DNA of 64,000 nt from Tetradesmus obliquus (taxonomy: Eukaryota > Chlorophyta > Chlorophyceae > Sphaeropleales > Scenedesmaceae), in assembly GCA_030272155.1 (NCBI GenBank), contig CP126196.1, positions 5,022,501 through 5,086,500 on the forward strand, written 5' to 3'. The translations under genes were made by a program, and so were the position numbers. Below the pieces are notes generated by a model that saw only the letters and a list, made by a program, of their open reading frames with translations, had not been told where the DNA came from and did not search any database. Every line of letters starts with the position of its first letter. Positions within the stretch are counted from its first letter, which is position 1. Shown here in pieces: positions 18,607 to 30,592 of this stretch.

Positions 18607-21600
18607 ATGGCGCGCTGCTGCTCGCGCTGCGCAGCAGCTCTCGTGCTGCTCTTGGCATGCGTCAGCCTAGTTAAGTCCCAGGAGCCAGCAGAGTTCGCCG
18701 CATACCGTAGCAATGTGGCGTCCATGTTTGTGCCTGGTGCCGACGCCACAATTGGCCAGACGCTGGGCACCGTATTGAATGGATGGGAGTACACGCTTCC
18801 GTTGGAGTTTCTTCGCAAGGGGCAGGCCTACATGGGATCCAGCACTCGGCTCAGGCGTGTCATGAACGACCTCATGGCAGGTACGCCTTACCAGCAGCTG
18901 TTTTGAACAGGATGCCGCATCATCCTGCGGTCAAGCAGCGCCTGTGCATGAGCTGAATGTTGATTGAAGCCTCAGCATGGCTGCTGCTGTGCTAGGGCTG
19001 CGCATGCAGAACTGTGCTGTGCAATGCCCACATGCGCATGTGCATGTGCCAGCAACAGCAACTTGACTGCATCAATCTTTGGCTTACTGTGTGCAACCTG
19101 CTGTAACAGCTGCATGCCAAGCAAACTGCTGCTGAGGCATTGACAGCACCCCTGCAAAACCTTGATGAATGGCTCAGGAGCGATCGGGACAGCCAGCTAG
19201 CAGCACATGCACTGCTGCCACCGGCGGCATCAGCAGTCTGCGCAGCAAATGAAAGTGATGCTGCACATGCTGTGCAGCCATGATTCTCACAGTGCCTGGC
19301 TGCAGCATCCGCTGACACCTACTGCTGCATTGCTGCTGCTGCTGCTGCTGCTGCTGCTACGCCTATGTCGCGCTTGCAGGCAAGCCCGTGTCTGTCACCC
19401 GTGCTCGGGCGGCAGCATCCTTTGACACTTGCTGCTGCATTCCTGCTGCTGCTGCTGCTGCTACGCCTCTGTCGCCCTTGCAGGCAAACCCGTGTCTGTT
19501 ACGGTGCTCAGTGGCAGCATCATCTGCTGCTGCTGCTGCTGACTTGCAGGCAAGCCCGTGTCTGTGACAGTGCTTGGCGGCAGCATCCCCTGACACCTGC
19601 TGCCGCATTGCTGCTGCTGCTGCTGCTGACTTGCAGGCAAGCCCGTGTCTGTGACAGTGCTCGGCGGCAGCATCAGCACGGGCGCAGTCGCCTCCCGCAA
19701 GCAGGCTTCCACAGACCCCAATGACCTCTGGAGTCTGGTCCGCATCTACATGCAGAAGAACCTTGACGAGTCCATCACCTTCTCAAACAACGCGCGCAGC
19801 GCCACTCGCAGCTACATCACCAGCCTGTGCCTGGAGAAGTTCCTGGATGACACGTCTGACCTCGTGTTCGTGGAGTTCATCGCAAACGATGGCAGCGAGA
19901 TGGATGTGAGCTACGTGGACAACCAGAAGGCGAGGTTTTTCGAGCGCTTCCTGCGCAACATCATGCGCAAGCCCAAGGCGCCCGCAGTGGTGATGATGCA
20001 GGTGGGGCAGCTGGCTTGGGTTGGGCTGCTTGTCAGTTGCTGGGTTGGGGCCAGGGGCCAGGCGCTGGGTCGGGTGTGACTGCTAGTGGTTGTGTTTGTT
20101 ACGGTGGAGGTGGTGCAGATTGGAGCACAGCAACATCATGCGCACGCCCAAGGCGATGATGATGCTGGAGCGTGGTTTGCTAGAGCGTGGGTTGCTGGTC
20201 CTGATGGTTGTGATGCTGGTGCGCCAGGTGTGCAAAGCAGCAGAGTGCGTGTAGGGCAGGTGCAGTGTTGTCGCCAGCACAGCAGCAGATACGTGCTGAC
20301 AGTTGATACGGCTGTTACTGCACCCAACAGCTGTCTGAACCTGCTGCTGCTGCTGTTGCTGCCTTGCTTTTCACCGCAGTTCATGGTGAACGAGATGGCC
20401 TTCCCGCCTGAAGGTCAGGACGGCAAGCCCAAGCGTGGCTACATGGCCACCCCCGAGGACACATACTACAACCTGGCGCAGTACTACGACATTCCCACGC
20501 TGTCTTTCAGGTGAGAGCTTGATCATACACAATGCATATGGTACAGGCACAATAAGAGTGAGAAGTGAGGACACTTGCTACAACCTGGCTCAGTACTACG
20601 ACATCCCCACACTATCTTTCAGGTGCGGCTGCTGATACATTTCTGCCTTTACATTTTGTCATCCAGTAGCAGCTGAAAATAGCCCTCTAAGAACACGTTC
20701 CCATGCAAAACTCTGTTGTTGAGCTGTTATGAATCTGCTGTGCTGCATGTCATCTATGTGTGCAGGTATGCCACCTACCTGCCGGGCGAGACTCGAGTGC
20801 TCCCCGGCTTCAATTGAGCCACGCTCATGGGCCCTGACACATACATATTCTTATGTGCTTGGTTTGCTGTGCTTGTGTAGCTGGTGCCCGCAGGTGCCCA
20901 AGCAGCACAGCCCCCCACGACCACCTTCCCATGCAACACTTTGTTACTAATGTGCTGTGCTGCAACTCATCTATGTTCGCAGATACGCCACCTACCAGCT
21001 GGGCGAGACTGGCGTGATCCCTGGCTTCGATTGGGCCACCCTGATGGGCCCTGACCGCCTGCACCCAGCAGACAAGGGCCACAAAGTGGCAGCTGACCTC
21101 GTGGTCTACCTGCTGCAGCAAACCCTGATCGGCCTGCAGCTGCATCCAGCCGGCGCTGCGGAAGCCGCCTCAGAAACTGCACCCCTGCCTCCACCAATGT
21201 ATGACGGTAATGAGGTCGGAACGTCGACGCCGATCTGCGCAATGGGCAAGAACATGACAGAGTTCATTGTGAGCGACGCAGGCTGGAGGCAGATGCAGAA
21301 CACGGATAACCCCAGGTACCCCACAGATGGCTACGAGACAACCAGCCCAGGGCAGCCTCTGAGCTTCCAGGTGGACACTACAAGCCCAGATGGCCGGCCT
21401 GTGACGGTGTTCTTCCTGTACACGCGCGCGCAGAGCGGCATTGGCACGGCGCAGATCACGTGAGTGTTGTGATAGTGGGGAACAGCACAGTATCTTTGTA
21501 GGGATAGTGAGGAACAGCACAGTATCTTTGTAGGGATTTGTGATAGTGAGGAACAGCACAGTATCTTTGTAGGGATAGTGAGGAACAGCACAGTATCTTT

Positions 21601-22276
21601 GTAGGGATTTGTGATAGTGAGGAACAGCACAGTATCTTTGTAGGGATAGTGAGGAACAGCACAGTATCTTTGTAGGGATAGTGAGGAACAGCACAGTATC
21701 TTTGTAGGGATAGTGAGGAACAGCACAGTATCTTTGTAGGGATAGTGAGGAACAGCACAGTATCTTTGTAGGGCAGCATGAGCAGCAGCAGCAGCAGCAG
21801 CCCTAGTACAGCAAAGCAGCCGCGGCCGTGCCTGCAGGAGCTTGCCAATAGTGACAGCGTGTCTCGTGCATGGGTTGCCAGCGGGGTATGCCTGCAATCA
21901 GCCTGCAACCAGCTGCAAGTAGCTGCCTCAGCACCAAGCACATGTGCCCTGACAAGGCTCTGCCGCCCGCTGCTGCTGCCTCTGCGCTGCCTCTTGCCTC
22001 ACCTCCTGCAGCTGCGGCAATGGCTGCAAATGTGGCCCAGAGTACCTGGACGGCTCCCTCACCTACAACCAAGTCGTCACTTTTATCGACAGCATCACTC
22101 CCACTGCGGCACCAGCTTGCCAGATCAATGTGGCTCTTGCATCAAACAGCACAGCAGGCTCAAAGCTGCGTGTTTCCGGCATTGCGGTCACGAGTGATCC
22201 AGGCAGCCTCAACACAGCACGCATCGGGGAGGAGAAGTACATGGCGTGGCTGCTGGGGGAGAACTGGGCGGCTTAA
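18607..22276 (+). CDS. Secreted SGNH/GDSL-type hydrolase with C-terminal Cys-rich module
   Basis: Five exons in phase: 18607-18880, 19637-20001, 20380-20510, 20983-21459, 22012-22276 (503 aa). Signal peptide (ALVLLLACVSLVKS) about 1-24. Catalytic features of SGNH esterases/acyltransferases are present: block I GGSISTG with nucleophile Ser103, block III ANDG in FVEFIANDG, and block V D-R-L-H-P with Asp281 and His284. The segment after the hydrolase fold reads DTTSPDGRPVTVFFLYTRA, and the C terminus has a CGNGCKCG module followed by a beta-type tail. The target is unknown; polysaccharide or glycoprotein acyl groups outside the cell are plausible for this family. It lies divergent to a catalytically dead paralogue and is related to the gene at 46862-53171. 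Introns 1, 3 and 4 hold echoes or a minisatellite. Confidence 0.85.
19380..19602 (+). repeat. Acceptor-side echo array before exon 2 (three copies)
   Basis: Three copies of the exon 2 start (KPVSVTVLGGSI) precede the complete exon at 19637. Each directly follows a (CTG)n run and CTTGCAG acceptor and each breaks off just after the serine-loop codons. Starts are near 19380, 19480 and 19550. Confidence 0.93.
20564..20843 (+). repeat. Echoes of exon 3 end and exon 4 start in one intron
   Basis: 20564-20622 copies the end of exon 3 (EDTYYNLAQYYDIPTLSFR) with a TTTCAG|GTGCGG donor. 20765-20843 copies the start of exon 4 (YATYQLGETGVIPGF) behind a GCAG acceptor and carries a TGA. The order is exon 3, donor echo, acceptor echo, exon 4. 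Confidence 0.92.
21466..21775 (+). repeat. 32/39-bp minisatellite in intron 4
   Basis: Nine copies of a 32-base unit (core GAACAGCACAGTATCTTTG). Two spacings are lengthened to 39 by an extra ATTTGTG. Copies are almost identical, so the array is young. Confidence 0.95.
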
Positions 22277-22386
22277 ATATGACATGTCGTAACATGTTAT
22301 TTTAGGTGTTATATGACACGTTATATGTGGCATGTGGCATTGGTGTTTGGGGGGGCCACAGCTCCCCTCACAGCTGCCGGCGCTGT

Positions 22387-22391
22387 TGTAA
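22387..22391 (+). promoter_or_regulatory. TGTAA polyadenylation signal of the 18607-22276 gene
   Basis: TGTAA 111 bases after the stop codon. Confidence 0.5.
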
Positions 22392-23208
22392 TGCGCTGCT
22401 GCTGCTGCTGCTGGTGTGGGTGCGGCACATGCTGTGTCTGTAGCGAGGCTGGTGTGCATTGCGCTCATCCTGCTGTTGCTCATGCCGCCTTAAATGGTGC
22501 CCTACCCTACTCATCGTACTGCAGCTCTGTGTGGCTTGTGTTGACTTGCTGTAGGGAGGGTGCATGTTTGTGCGTGCTGGCTGACTACATAATGAATGAA
22601 CCTTGCGCTGCATGTGCACTGTGCAGCAGTTGGTGTCGTGTGGCTTGTCTTGTGATGTTGAGTGCTAGACTATGTATGTGTTGATTAGTTTCTTGCTTGA
22701 AGCTGCCGTGGCTTTAAGGTTTTGAAGGTTGCGGGACAGGTATGATCACTTGCTCGGCATACAACTGATAGCCATGCACATATATGCATCGCATGCGATC
22801 CGCATGTGCCGTTGCATGGCACAGCACACGTCATGCCAGCAGTTGTACCAGTGGTTGGCTGAGCGTCCTGTGCACGAGTACTGCCCCTCACTGCAAGGTG
22901 CTGTTGGGCTGCACGCAGAAGCATTGGTGGGTGCTGTAAGCCTGTTTGGTGCTGCCGTCAGTGCGCTGCTGCTGCTGCTGCTGCCAGTTTGGCTGCAGCG
23001 CAACTGTTCTGGCAGTGGCTCGGCCTCCCAACTGATTGGCCGCCTCAGTGCAGCTGTTACGGCCGGTAGCTTCGAGTTGTGCTGTGGTGTTTGCATCAGC
23101 GCATGGTGTGTGCACTGGCAGGCTGCATCTGGCGCTGCACCAAGCACGCTGGCAGCGTGATCACGCCACCATTGACGACAGGGTTATGGTTCAAGGTTAG
23201 GCTTAACA

Positions 23209-23222
23209 CCCTAAACCCTAAA
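23209..23222. repeat. Interstitial telomere-like motif (CCCTAAA)2
   Basis: Two perfect copies of CCCTAAA, the complement of the plant-type TTTAGGG telomere repeat, in intergenic DNA. It is too short to prove telomeric origin. Confidence 0.6.
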
Positions 23223-24072
23223 CATACAGACGCTTACAGCTGCAGTGGCTGACAGCGTGATTGAACTGCCGGCGGCAACACCACAGTGGAGCCTTGTCCA
23301 TGTTTATGCTGGGTTGCAGCACGCACACATCCACCTTGGCCTTTCCCTGTAACAAAGTACTCATACTCTGGTGGCCGGATCCAATCAGCGGTAATATCGA
23401 TATGCTCCGATCAGAATTACGCCCTAGGGCGCTCAGCTGCAGCACGGCGTGTTACTCCAGGGTGCTGCTACTGCCGACGGCTGCCTCTGCTCCTCATGAC
23501 CGTGAGACAATGCACCATGCAGGCAATGATGCCCAACGCCAGTGTAGGGAGGGCGTAGATTGCCCTTGATTAAAATCAGCAAGTACAGCAATCCACCGGC
23601 TGCTGGGCACTTGTCAAGCAGGGTAACGTGATGCACATCCTGAGATTACTAATGCTGTGACAGCATGGTGCTGCCATGCTTTACTGGAGGTGGCATAGTA
23701 ACACAAGCACGCTTGTTGTTACATACAGCCGTAACAGCAGGTGTTGCTTTTCATAACGTAAGCGGAGGCCGCCACTGCAAAAAGGCTCTCCATCCAGTTC
23801 TTAGTGCATTACTGCAAGTGCACCGCTGGTGTTGCTGAGCACAAGACAGCCACAGCGCACACACACGCAAATCCACGCACACTTTAATCGGGTCAAGTCC
23901 TGCGTCACTTTGAGCCACAAATTCTCAGGCCATGAGACGTGTTTCTAGCTATGAAGGCCGTAGCCGCACCCCTAGGGCTCGGCCTAGCCAGGGCCGATAC
24001 ATGCAAACTGTCGCTCAGTGTTGTGGCACCAGCCAAGAAACAGCTCGTGACACTGCATGGCTGCGCTGTGCT

Positions 24073-24104
<32 letters not shown>

Positions 24105-25326
24105 CAGCATTGCATGTGCACAGCCGCTTCTTTCCAGGCACACATTCGCCAGTGGATGTGATGCAGAAGTGAGGAAACACCTACTTGTGGGCTAGGCACA
24201 CCAGCCCCACCAACAGCAAACAAACACGCAGCGGCACCTGTCAGGTGTACAATGCTTCTTAGAGACAAGCTACAATGCGCCAAACAAGTGTGTGAAAGTC
24301 CTGTAAATGCAGCTGCCCCAACCTCGTATGATGCGGGTTCCCTCTGCTCATCATGAAAATGCCCCATCCAACTTGACATGAGCCTGAGCATCAGCAGCAG
24401 GGGCAAGTGTTGCTAATTTCGACAGGAATGCAACATGAGCAGAAAGCTTCCAGGCAACAGCACATACATAACGCCTGCAAGCTTGCAGCAGGATATATGA
24501 AAGACACTACATGCTGAGGCCTGGAGAGCCCAAAACTCACGTGGGACAGTTATGTTTGGAAAGGTGCCAGCGCGCTTAGCGCGCCCCGCACAAAGATGCA
24601 TGGAGAGCAAGACCCTCAGATAAAATACCACTACATACATATGGATAAAATAAGAGAAGAAACAGTGCACTTACTGGCAGCAGCACATGTACATGCGCTG
24701 GTGGTCAGTCAGATGTCAATATACAAGCCATGGCGCATGCCTACCCTACCGTCATAAGCCTGTCACACACACTGTCATGCCTCTCTACTAAAGCACTTGG
24801 TAAGATAACAAAGATAAGCCAGGCCATGCTTTTCAACTGCAGAAGGCCCCCTTGCAGCTGAGCAGGCACTAGCGGCAGCGGCAGCACTGTCAAAACCTCA
24901 CGCCGTAAAGTCTACAGACTTCGAACCAAAGCCAGGCCAAGACTTGTCGCACAACTTGTGGGACAGCAGGTTGTAGACAATGCATAATGCGTAAGGCTGA
25001 CTTTAGCGTAGAGTACGCTGCAGCACAGAGTACGCTGCAGCAGCAGCAGCAGCAGTGCTGACTTCAGCATAGAGTACGCTGCTGCAGCAGCAGCAGTGCT
25101 GCTTGCGGATCTGAGTGCACAGCACTGCCACAGCAGCCGACCAGCGGCAGCGCAGCAGTACCTGATGCAAGCAGCTGCTGCCCCAGCCCTGATGCTTTTG
25201 CAGATGCCATCATCAGGTTCCAGATGACAGATGAAAGATACCATCACCGCACTCGCCATGCAGCAGGCTATACTTGGCGAGCCCGCAACACGCTGCTGCA
25301 GCTTCTGCTGTGTATGAGCTCGCCTC

Positions 25327-25440
25327 CTACCAGCTGCCCAGCTGGTCTGCTGCTGACAGCAGCTCAGGCACCTGCTGCTGCTGCTGCTGCTGCCCTACCA
25401 GCTGCCCAGCTGGTCTGCTGCTGACAGCAGCTCAGGCACC
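25327..25440 (-). repeat. Two extra copies of the terminal codons and stop of the CAP gene
   Basis: The end of the last exon (LLSSADQLGSW and TAG stop at 25466) is repeated twice downstream in the transcript, with stops at 25395 and 25327. CAG-type triplet runs (sense) lie between copies, at spacings of 71 and 68 bases. Confidence 0.9.
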
Positions 25441-25465
25441 TGCTGCTGCTGCTGCTGCTGCTGCC

Positions 25466-25891
25466 CTACCAGCTGCCCAGCTGGTCTGCTGACGACAGCA
25501 GCTTGGGCGACTCGAAGGGCTTCACATTAGCCAGGAAGGACGAGGCGCTGCCGGTGTTGCCGGGAGGGGCGTACCTGCACAGACCAGGTACATACACGGT
25601 GACGAGTCAGCGGATACAAGTCAGCCGTGATAAGTCCAGGGTGACAAGTCAGGAATGACTGTTCAGGGTTGGCTAGTCAGGGTTGACGTGTATGACAACG
25701 TGTTTGGTATCTGTGAACATGTGGAGCTCACCTGCACAGCACCAGTGTGCCGACGATGCCGCTGCTGCAGGCCTGTGCCGCGCAGCCCACTGCAAATGTG
25801 CTGCGCCACACAATTTGGCTGAAAGGGCGCGAGGCCTCCATGTCCTGAGGGTTGGCATAGTTGTAGTTGTTGCCCGTGCCGTACCTACATC

Positions 25892-25929
<38 letters not shown>

Positions 25930-26128
25930 GATGATGATGGATTGTGGTAGGGGGTGGTTGGCATTCCCACGGCGGTCAGAGCTGCTGTTATGCTTCAGGA
26001 GGATGAGGCCACGCCACACAGCATATCAGTGTTGGCAGCAGCAATGGCAGCTGGCAGTGGCACTGCACAGCTTGTTGCAAACATGCGATTGTTGCATCGG
26101 TTGTCTTGAGTACTGCAACATGTCTTCT

Positions 26129-26181
<53 letters not shown>

Positions 26182-26553
26182 TCACCAGAAGGCCATGGCA
26201 TCAGCCACTGCCTGGCTCCTGTTGCCGCTCAGCGACACAAAGATGTTCTCCGCGAATATACGGGAGGGCTCCAGCGCAAATGTGCAGCGCGCCGCCGCTG
26301 CTGCTGCACCATGCGCCAATAGCTCGTGCCAGATGAGGGGATTGGCTAAGTGATCTTTGCGGTGGCTGTTGTGCAGAGACAGCAGGTGGGACATGGCGGC
26401 ATCGCTGGGAGCCCTGCTGCTGCTGCTGCTGTCGCCGGTGGTAGTTAGCAGCTGGGGTGTTGGTTGTGCCGCTGGTGCTGACATGGCGGGGAGCGGGAAG
26501 GCTGGCTGCGGCTGCAGCACAGGCAGCGTCTGCAGCCAGGTGATGATGAGGTG

Positions 26554-26629
<76 letters not shown>

Positions 26630-27227
26630 GGCATCCAGCCGTTAGAGTGGCAGGTATCAGCAGCACCATCTACTACATTGTTGTTCATGTTGTACAACTG
26701 TTACATAAACAGCAGCTGCAGCTACTCAACTGTCCTGGAGCACTTACACACTCTGCGGCCAGGGCACCCACCACAAGCCTGCATTTGGGTGCATGGGTGG
26801 CGCCTGCTGCAGGTACTAGTCATGATGTACCACTCTAATGTAAGCGCCGCTGTTGCAAAGATCTGCAGTACATGCAATGCTTTGCGAGCAGCGGTCTCAC
26901 AACGAGCCTGGGCGGAGCCTGCTGCAGTTGGGGCACATGCAGCTATCAGGGTGCTGTGCAGCACATGCAAGATGGAGCCAGACTATGAGCAGGGCGCTCA
27001 CAAATACCACTACTAGTAATAGTGCTACTCACCACAAGCCTGGGCGGGGCCTGCTGCAGGTAGGGCACACATGTATTTCAAATGCAGCTGTTCAGGTGCT
27101 GTGCAGCACGTGCAGCACTTGCAGCACACTTTACAGCCAGGGGACTCACCACAAGCCTGGGTGGAGCTTGCTGCAGGTAGGGCACCGGCAGCTGCTGCGC
27201 AACAGGGGCTGGCTGCTGCACAGGAAC

Positions 27228-27279
<52 letters not shown>

Positions 27280-29759
27280 ATAGGCGCTGGCTGCGGTGCA
27301 GGGTTGTATGCAGGTGCCGGCTGCAGCGCTGGCTGGGGCGTGGTTGCGGCCTGCGATGGAGCACCAAGCGCAGGTCCAGGCACCTGCACCTGCACCTGCA
27401 GAAAGACAGAAACACAGGGAGAAATCCTGCATCAACGTCTACCAGGCATGGCAGTGCTATGCATGTAGGCCCTCTCCAACTGCCGCAGCACTCCTTGAGC
27501 CTTGCCCGCTGCCGAAGGCATGCAGGAAGCTATCATGTAGCCGGCAGCAGCTCGAAGTGATAGCTGAACCCGCGCATTCATGTAGTTCCTTTCTTTGCAG
27601 CTACAGGCAGGCAGGTTTCGTGCTCGCCGCTGTAGTTAATTGTGACTCAGATTCAGTACTGCGTCTGTTTGACCAGGTGGTCATCAACCAGGGAACCTTA
27701 TTGAATCAACACCTCGATAATGTCCAACAGATGCTCTCACCGTGGCAGGTGCAGGTGCAGCAGGGGCTTGCCACTGCGCAGTAACAGGTGCAGGCTTGGG
27801 CAGTGGTGCAGGCACTGCTGCAGCTGGTGCAGCGGGTGTAGTCATGCCAGCTGACGGCCTGCGCTCAGGCGGCTGCTGCTGCTGCTGCTGCTGCTGTGGT
27901 GCTGGTTGCATGTCTTCAGCCAGGCTAGCCTGCGTTGGTGCTGCTGCAGCTGGCACTGCTGGTGTGCTTGGTTTTGGAGCAGCAGCAGCAGCAGCAGCAG
28001 CAGGCGCTGCTGCTGCTGCTGGTTTTGCAGCAGGCTTGGGTGGCGTGATTGGCAGCACGTTGGCTGCGAACCTGTCTGCGCCAGGGAAGTTGCCTTGGGG
28101 CATGTACCTGCAGAATATGGATGTGAATGTGAAATGTTTGATTCATGTGAAGTTGAAGTTGAAGTTCCCCTGGGGCATGTACCCCGCACAGTTTCATAGG
28201 TAAACTCATCCTCATCTGAGTTTAAGTCTGATGTTGAATATTGAAGTGCACAGCCGCGCCGCACAGCCCATGGCAGCCGTCTGACGCCACAGCAGCTGTC
28301 ATGTGCAGGCAGTGTGGCTGCTCAGCAGTGCACATACGCTGGCTGCACTAACGCTGCCAACCATTTTGTGCATTTGAACAGGCAACCTTGCTTGAGGAAA
28401 GCACTCAAGTATCCCATCGTAACAACAAGCAACCCACCTGCACACTGCAATTGAGCCTTGCGAAAAGCCTGTGCCTTGTATGCCCTCCTTGCACAGCCGC
28501 GCCGCACTGAACTACACCACATGCCCAAACTCATTACCACAAAGAGGCCAGTTGCAGGGCAGAACTTGTTGTTGAACAACAACACCCAAGTTCAATTGAC
28601 AATGGAGCCCTGGCTGAAACCTTTGCCACCAATACCATCCTTGCGCAGCCGCGCTGCACTGAGCAACACGACATGCCTAACGGGACACCACAAAGAGGCC
28701 ATGGCACAACTTGTTGTTGAACAGCCCACCCACCTACAAACCACGATGGAGCCCTGAGAGAACCCCATGCCCTGAAGGCCCTCCTTGCACAGCCTCGCTG
28801 CACTGAACAGCACAACATGCCAACAGGACACAACAAAGAGGCCAGGGCACACCTTGTTTTTATTTATTGTATATTTTTACAGCACCTACCTGCAAACCAC
28901 GATGGATCCCTGGCTGAACCCTGTGCCAACAATGCCCTCCTTGCACAGCCGTGCTGCGCAGCCCATGGCAGTGGTCTCACGCCACACCAGCTGTCATGCC
29001 CAAGCAGTGTGGCTGCTTGGCAGTGCACACACACTGGCTGCATCAATGCTGCCAACCATGCTGTGCATTTCAACAGGCAACCTTGCTTGGGATAAAACAC
29101 CCAGGTATCCCATTGTAACAACAACACACCCACCTGCACACTACGATGGAGCCCTGGCTGAACCCAGTGCCAACAATGCCCTCCTTGCACAGCCGCGCCG
29201 CACAGCCCATGGCAGTGGTCTCACGCCACACCAGCTGCGTGAATGCGCCAGTGTCAATGCTGTGGCCAGGCTTCGCAAAGTTGTAGCGGGACGCCTGCCG
29301 GTACCTGCGGCAGCAGCAAGTGGTGCGGCGTACAGGTGCAGACATGTTGCAGAGCTGCTTGTGCCAACGTCAATGTTGAGGTTGTCATTCAGCATGGCTT
29401 AGCTTGCTGCCTATGTGTATTGTTGGGTGCGTTGTTGTGTTGTTTGTGTGCTGCAGTGCGCTTCTGTAGGTCTGTGGAGGCAGCCGTCAACTGTGCAGGA
29501 AAGCCATGCAAGCCCGTGCGCTATTTTTGCAGCTGTTTGGTAGCTGCTGCATCTACACGCGCCACCCACTGACTGTACAGTGTTACAACCAGCGTTGCAG
29601 CATGTGAACAGCTATGGCGGCGGCTGCTGCTACTGCTGCTATGCATTGTGCAGTGGCTGCGTCACAGCCCCCAGCTGCTCCTTGCTTTTGCCACACAGCA
29701 CTGCTGCCAAGTACTCAGTGTGCCAACCACATCGCCGCACACTCTCCGCTGCTGCTGCC

Positions 29760-29811
<52 letters not shown>

Positions 29812-30535
29812 GCCGAATTCACAACCCGCAACCCACCAGAGCCTCACTGCACTGTCCAGCGCAGCAGGCAGCCCCGCCGTGCTGCTGGTTGCATAGATAT
29901 TCTCGCCTCCGTTCACATCTGGATCAGGCTTGAAAGTGCATGCCTCAGCCCATCTTGCTGCCTCTTCTGCAAGCTGACTGCTCCACTGCAACTTCTGAGC
30001 TTGGTGCTTCTCCCGCGCTGCGTTTGTGGCTGTCATGATAGACGTGTAGAAGTAAGGCGCAGTGGCGCTGAGCTGCTGCTGAGCAGCTGACTTTACCAGG
30101 CTCGCGCTGAAGCGAGGTGTCTGCCGGCCACGCGTGGGGTGCAGCTGGTGCACTGCAGCCACACTGACGACGCGCTCGTCAGGCTCTGCACCTGCAGCAG
30201 CCGCAGCAGAAAGATTGCAGATTGAGCTGTGGGTACAGTGGCTTCTAGCAACTATGCACTGCGGCCACACTGACGACGCGCTCATCGCGCTCTGCACCTG
30301 CAGCAGCAGCAGCAGCAGGAAGACTGCAGAGTGAGCTGTGGGTACAGTGGCTGCTAGCAGCGGTATGGTTGATGCAGCCACACTGACCACGCACTTGTCA
30401 GGCTCTGCACCTGCAGCAGCAGCAGCAGTACGGCAGCAGCAGGAAGATTGCAGACTGAGCTGTGGGTACAGTGGCTGCTAGCAGCTGTATGGTTAGTGCA
30501 GCCACACTGACGACGCGCTTGTCAGGCTCTGCATT

Positions 30536-30592
<57 letters not shown>

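Larger units (their letters stand above)
22277..25465. other. Intergenic region between convergent genes
   Basis: Contains the TGTAA at 22387, a short interstitial telomere-like motif at 23209-23222, and small CAG runs near 24080 and 25040. No open frame shows protein-family features. Confidence 0.6.

Noticed and set aside
21466-21775. CRISPR-like array (regular repeats)
   Set aside because: There are no unique spacers. It is a contiguous minisatellite inside a nuclear intron.
21170-21941. Minus-strand ORFs with repeated LQRYCAVPHYPYKD
   Set aside because: They translate the intronic minisatellite in antisense and have no start context or family match.
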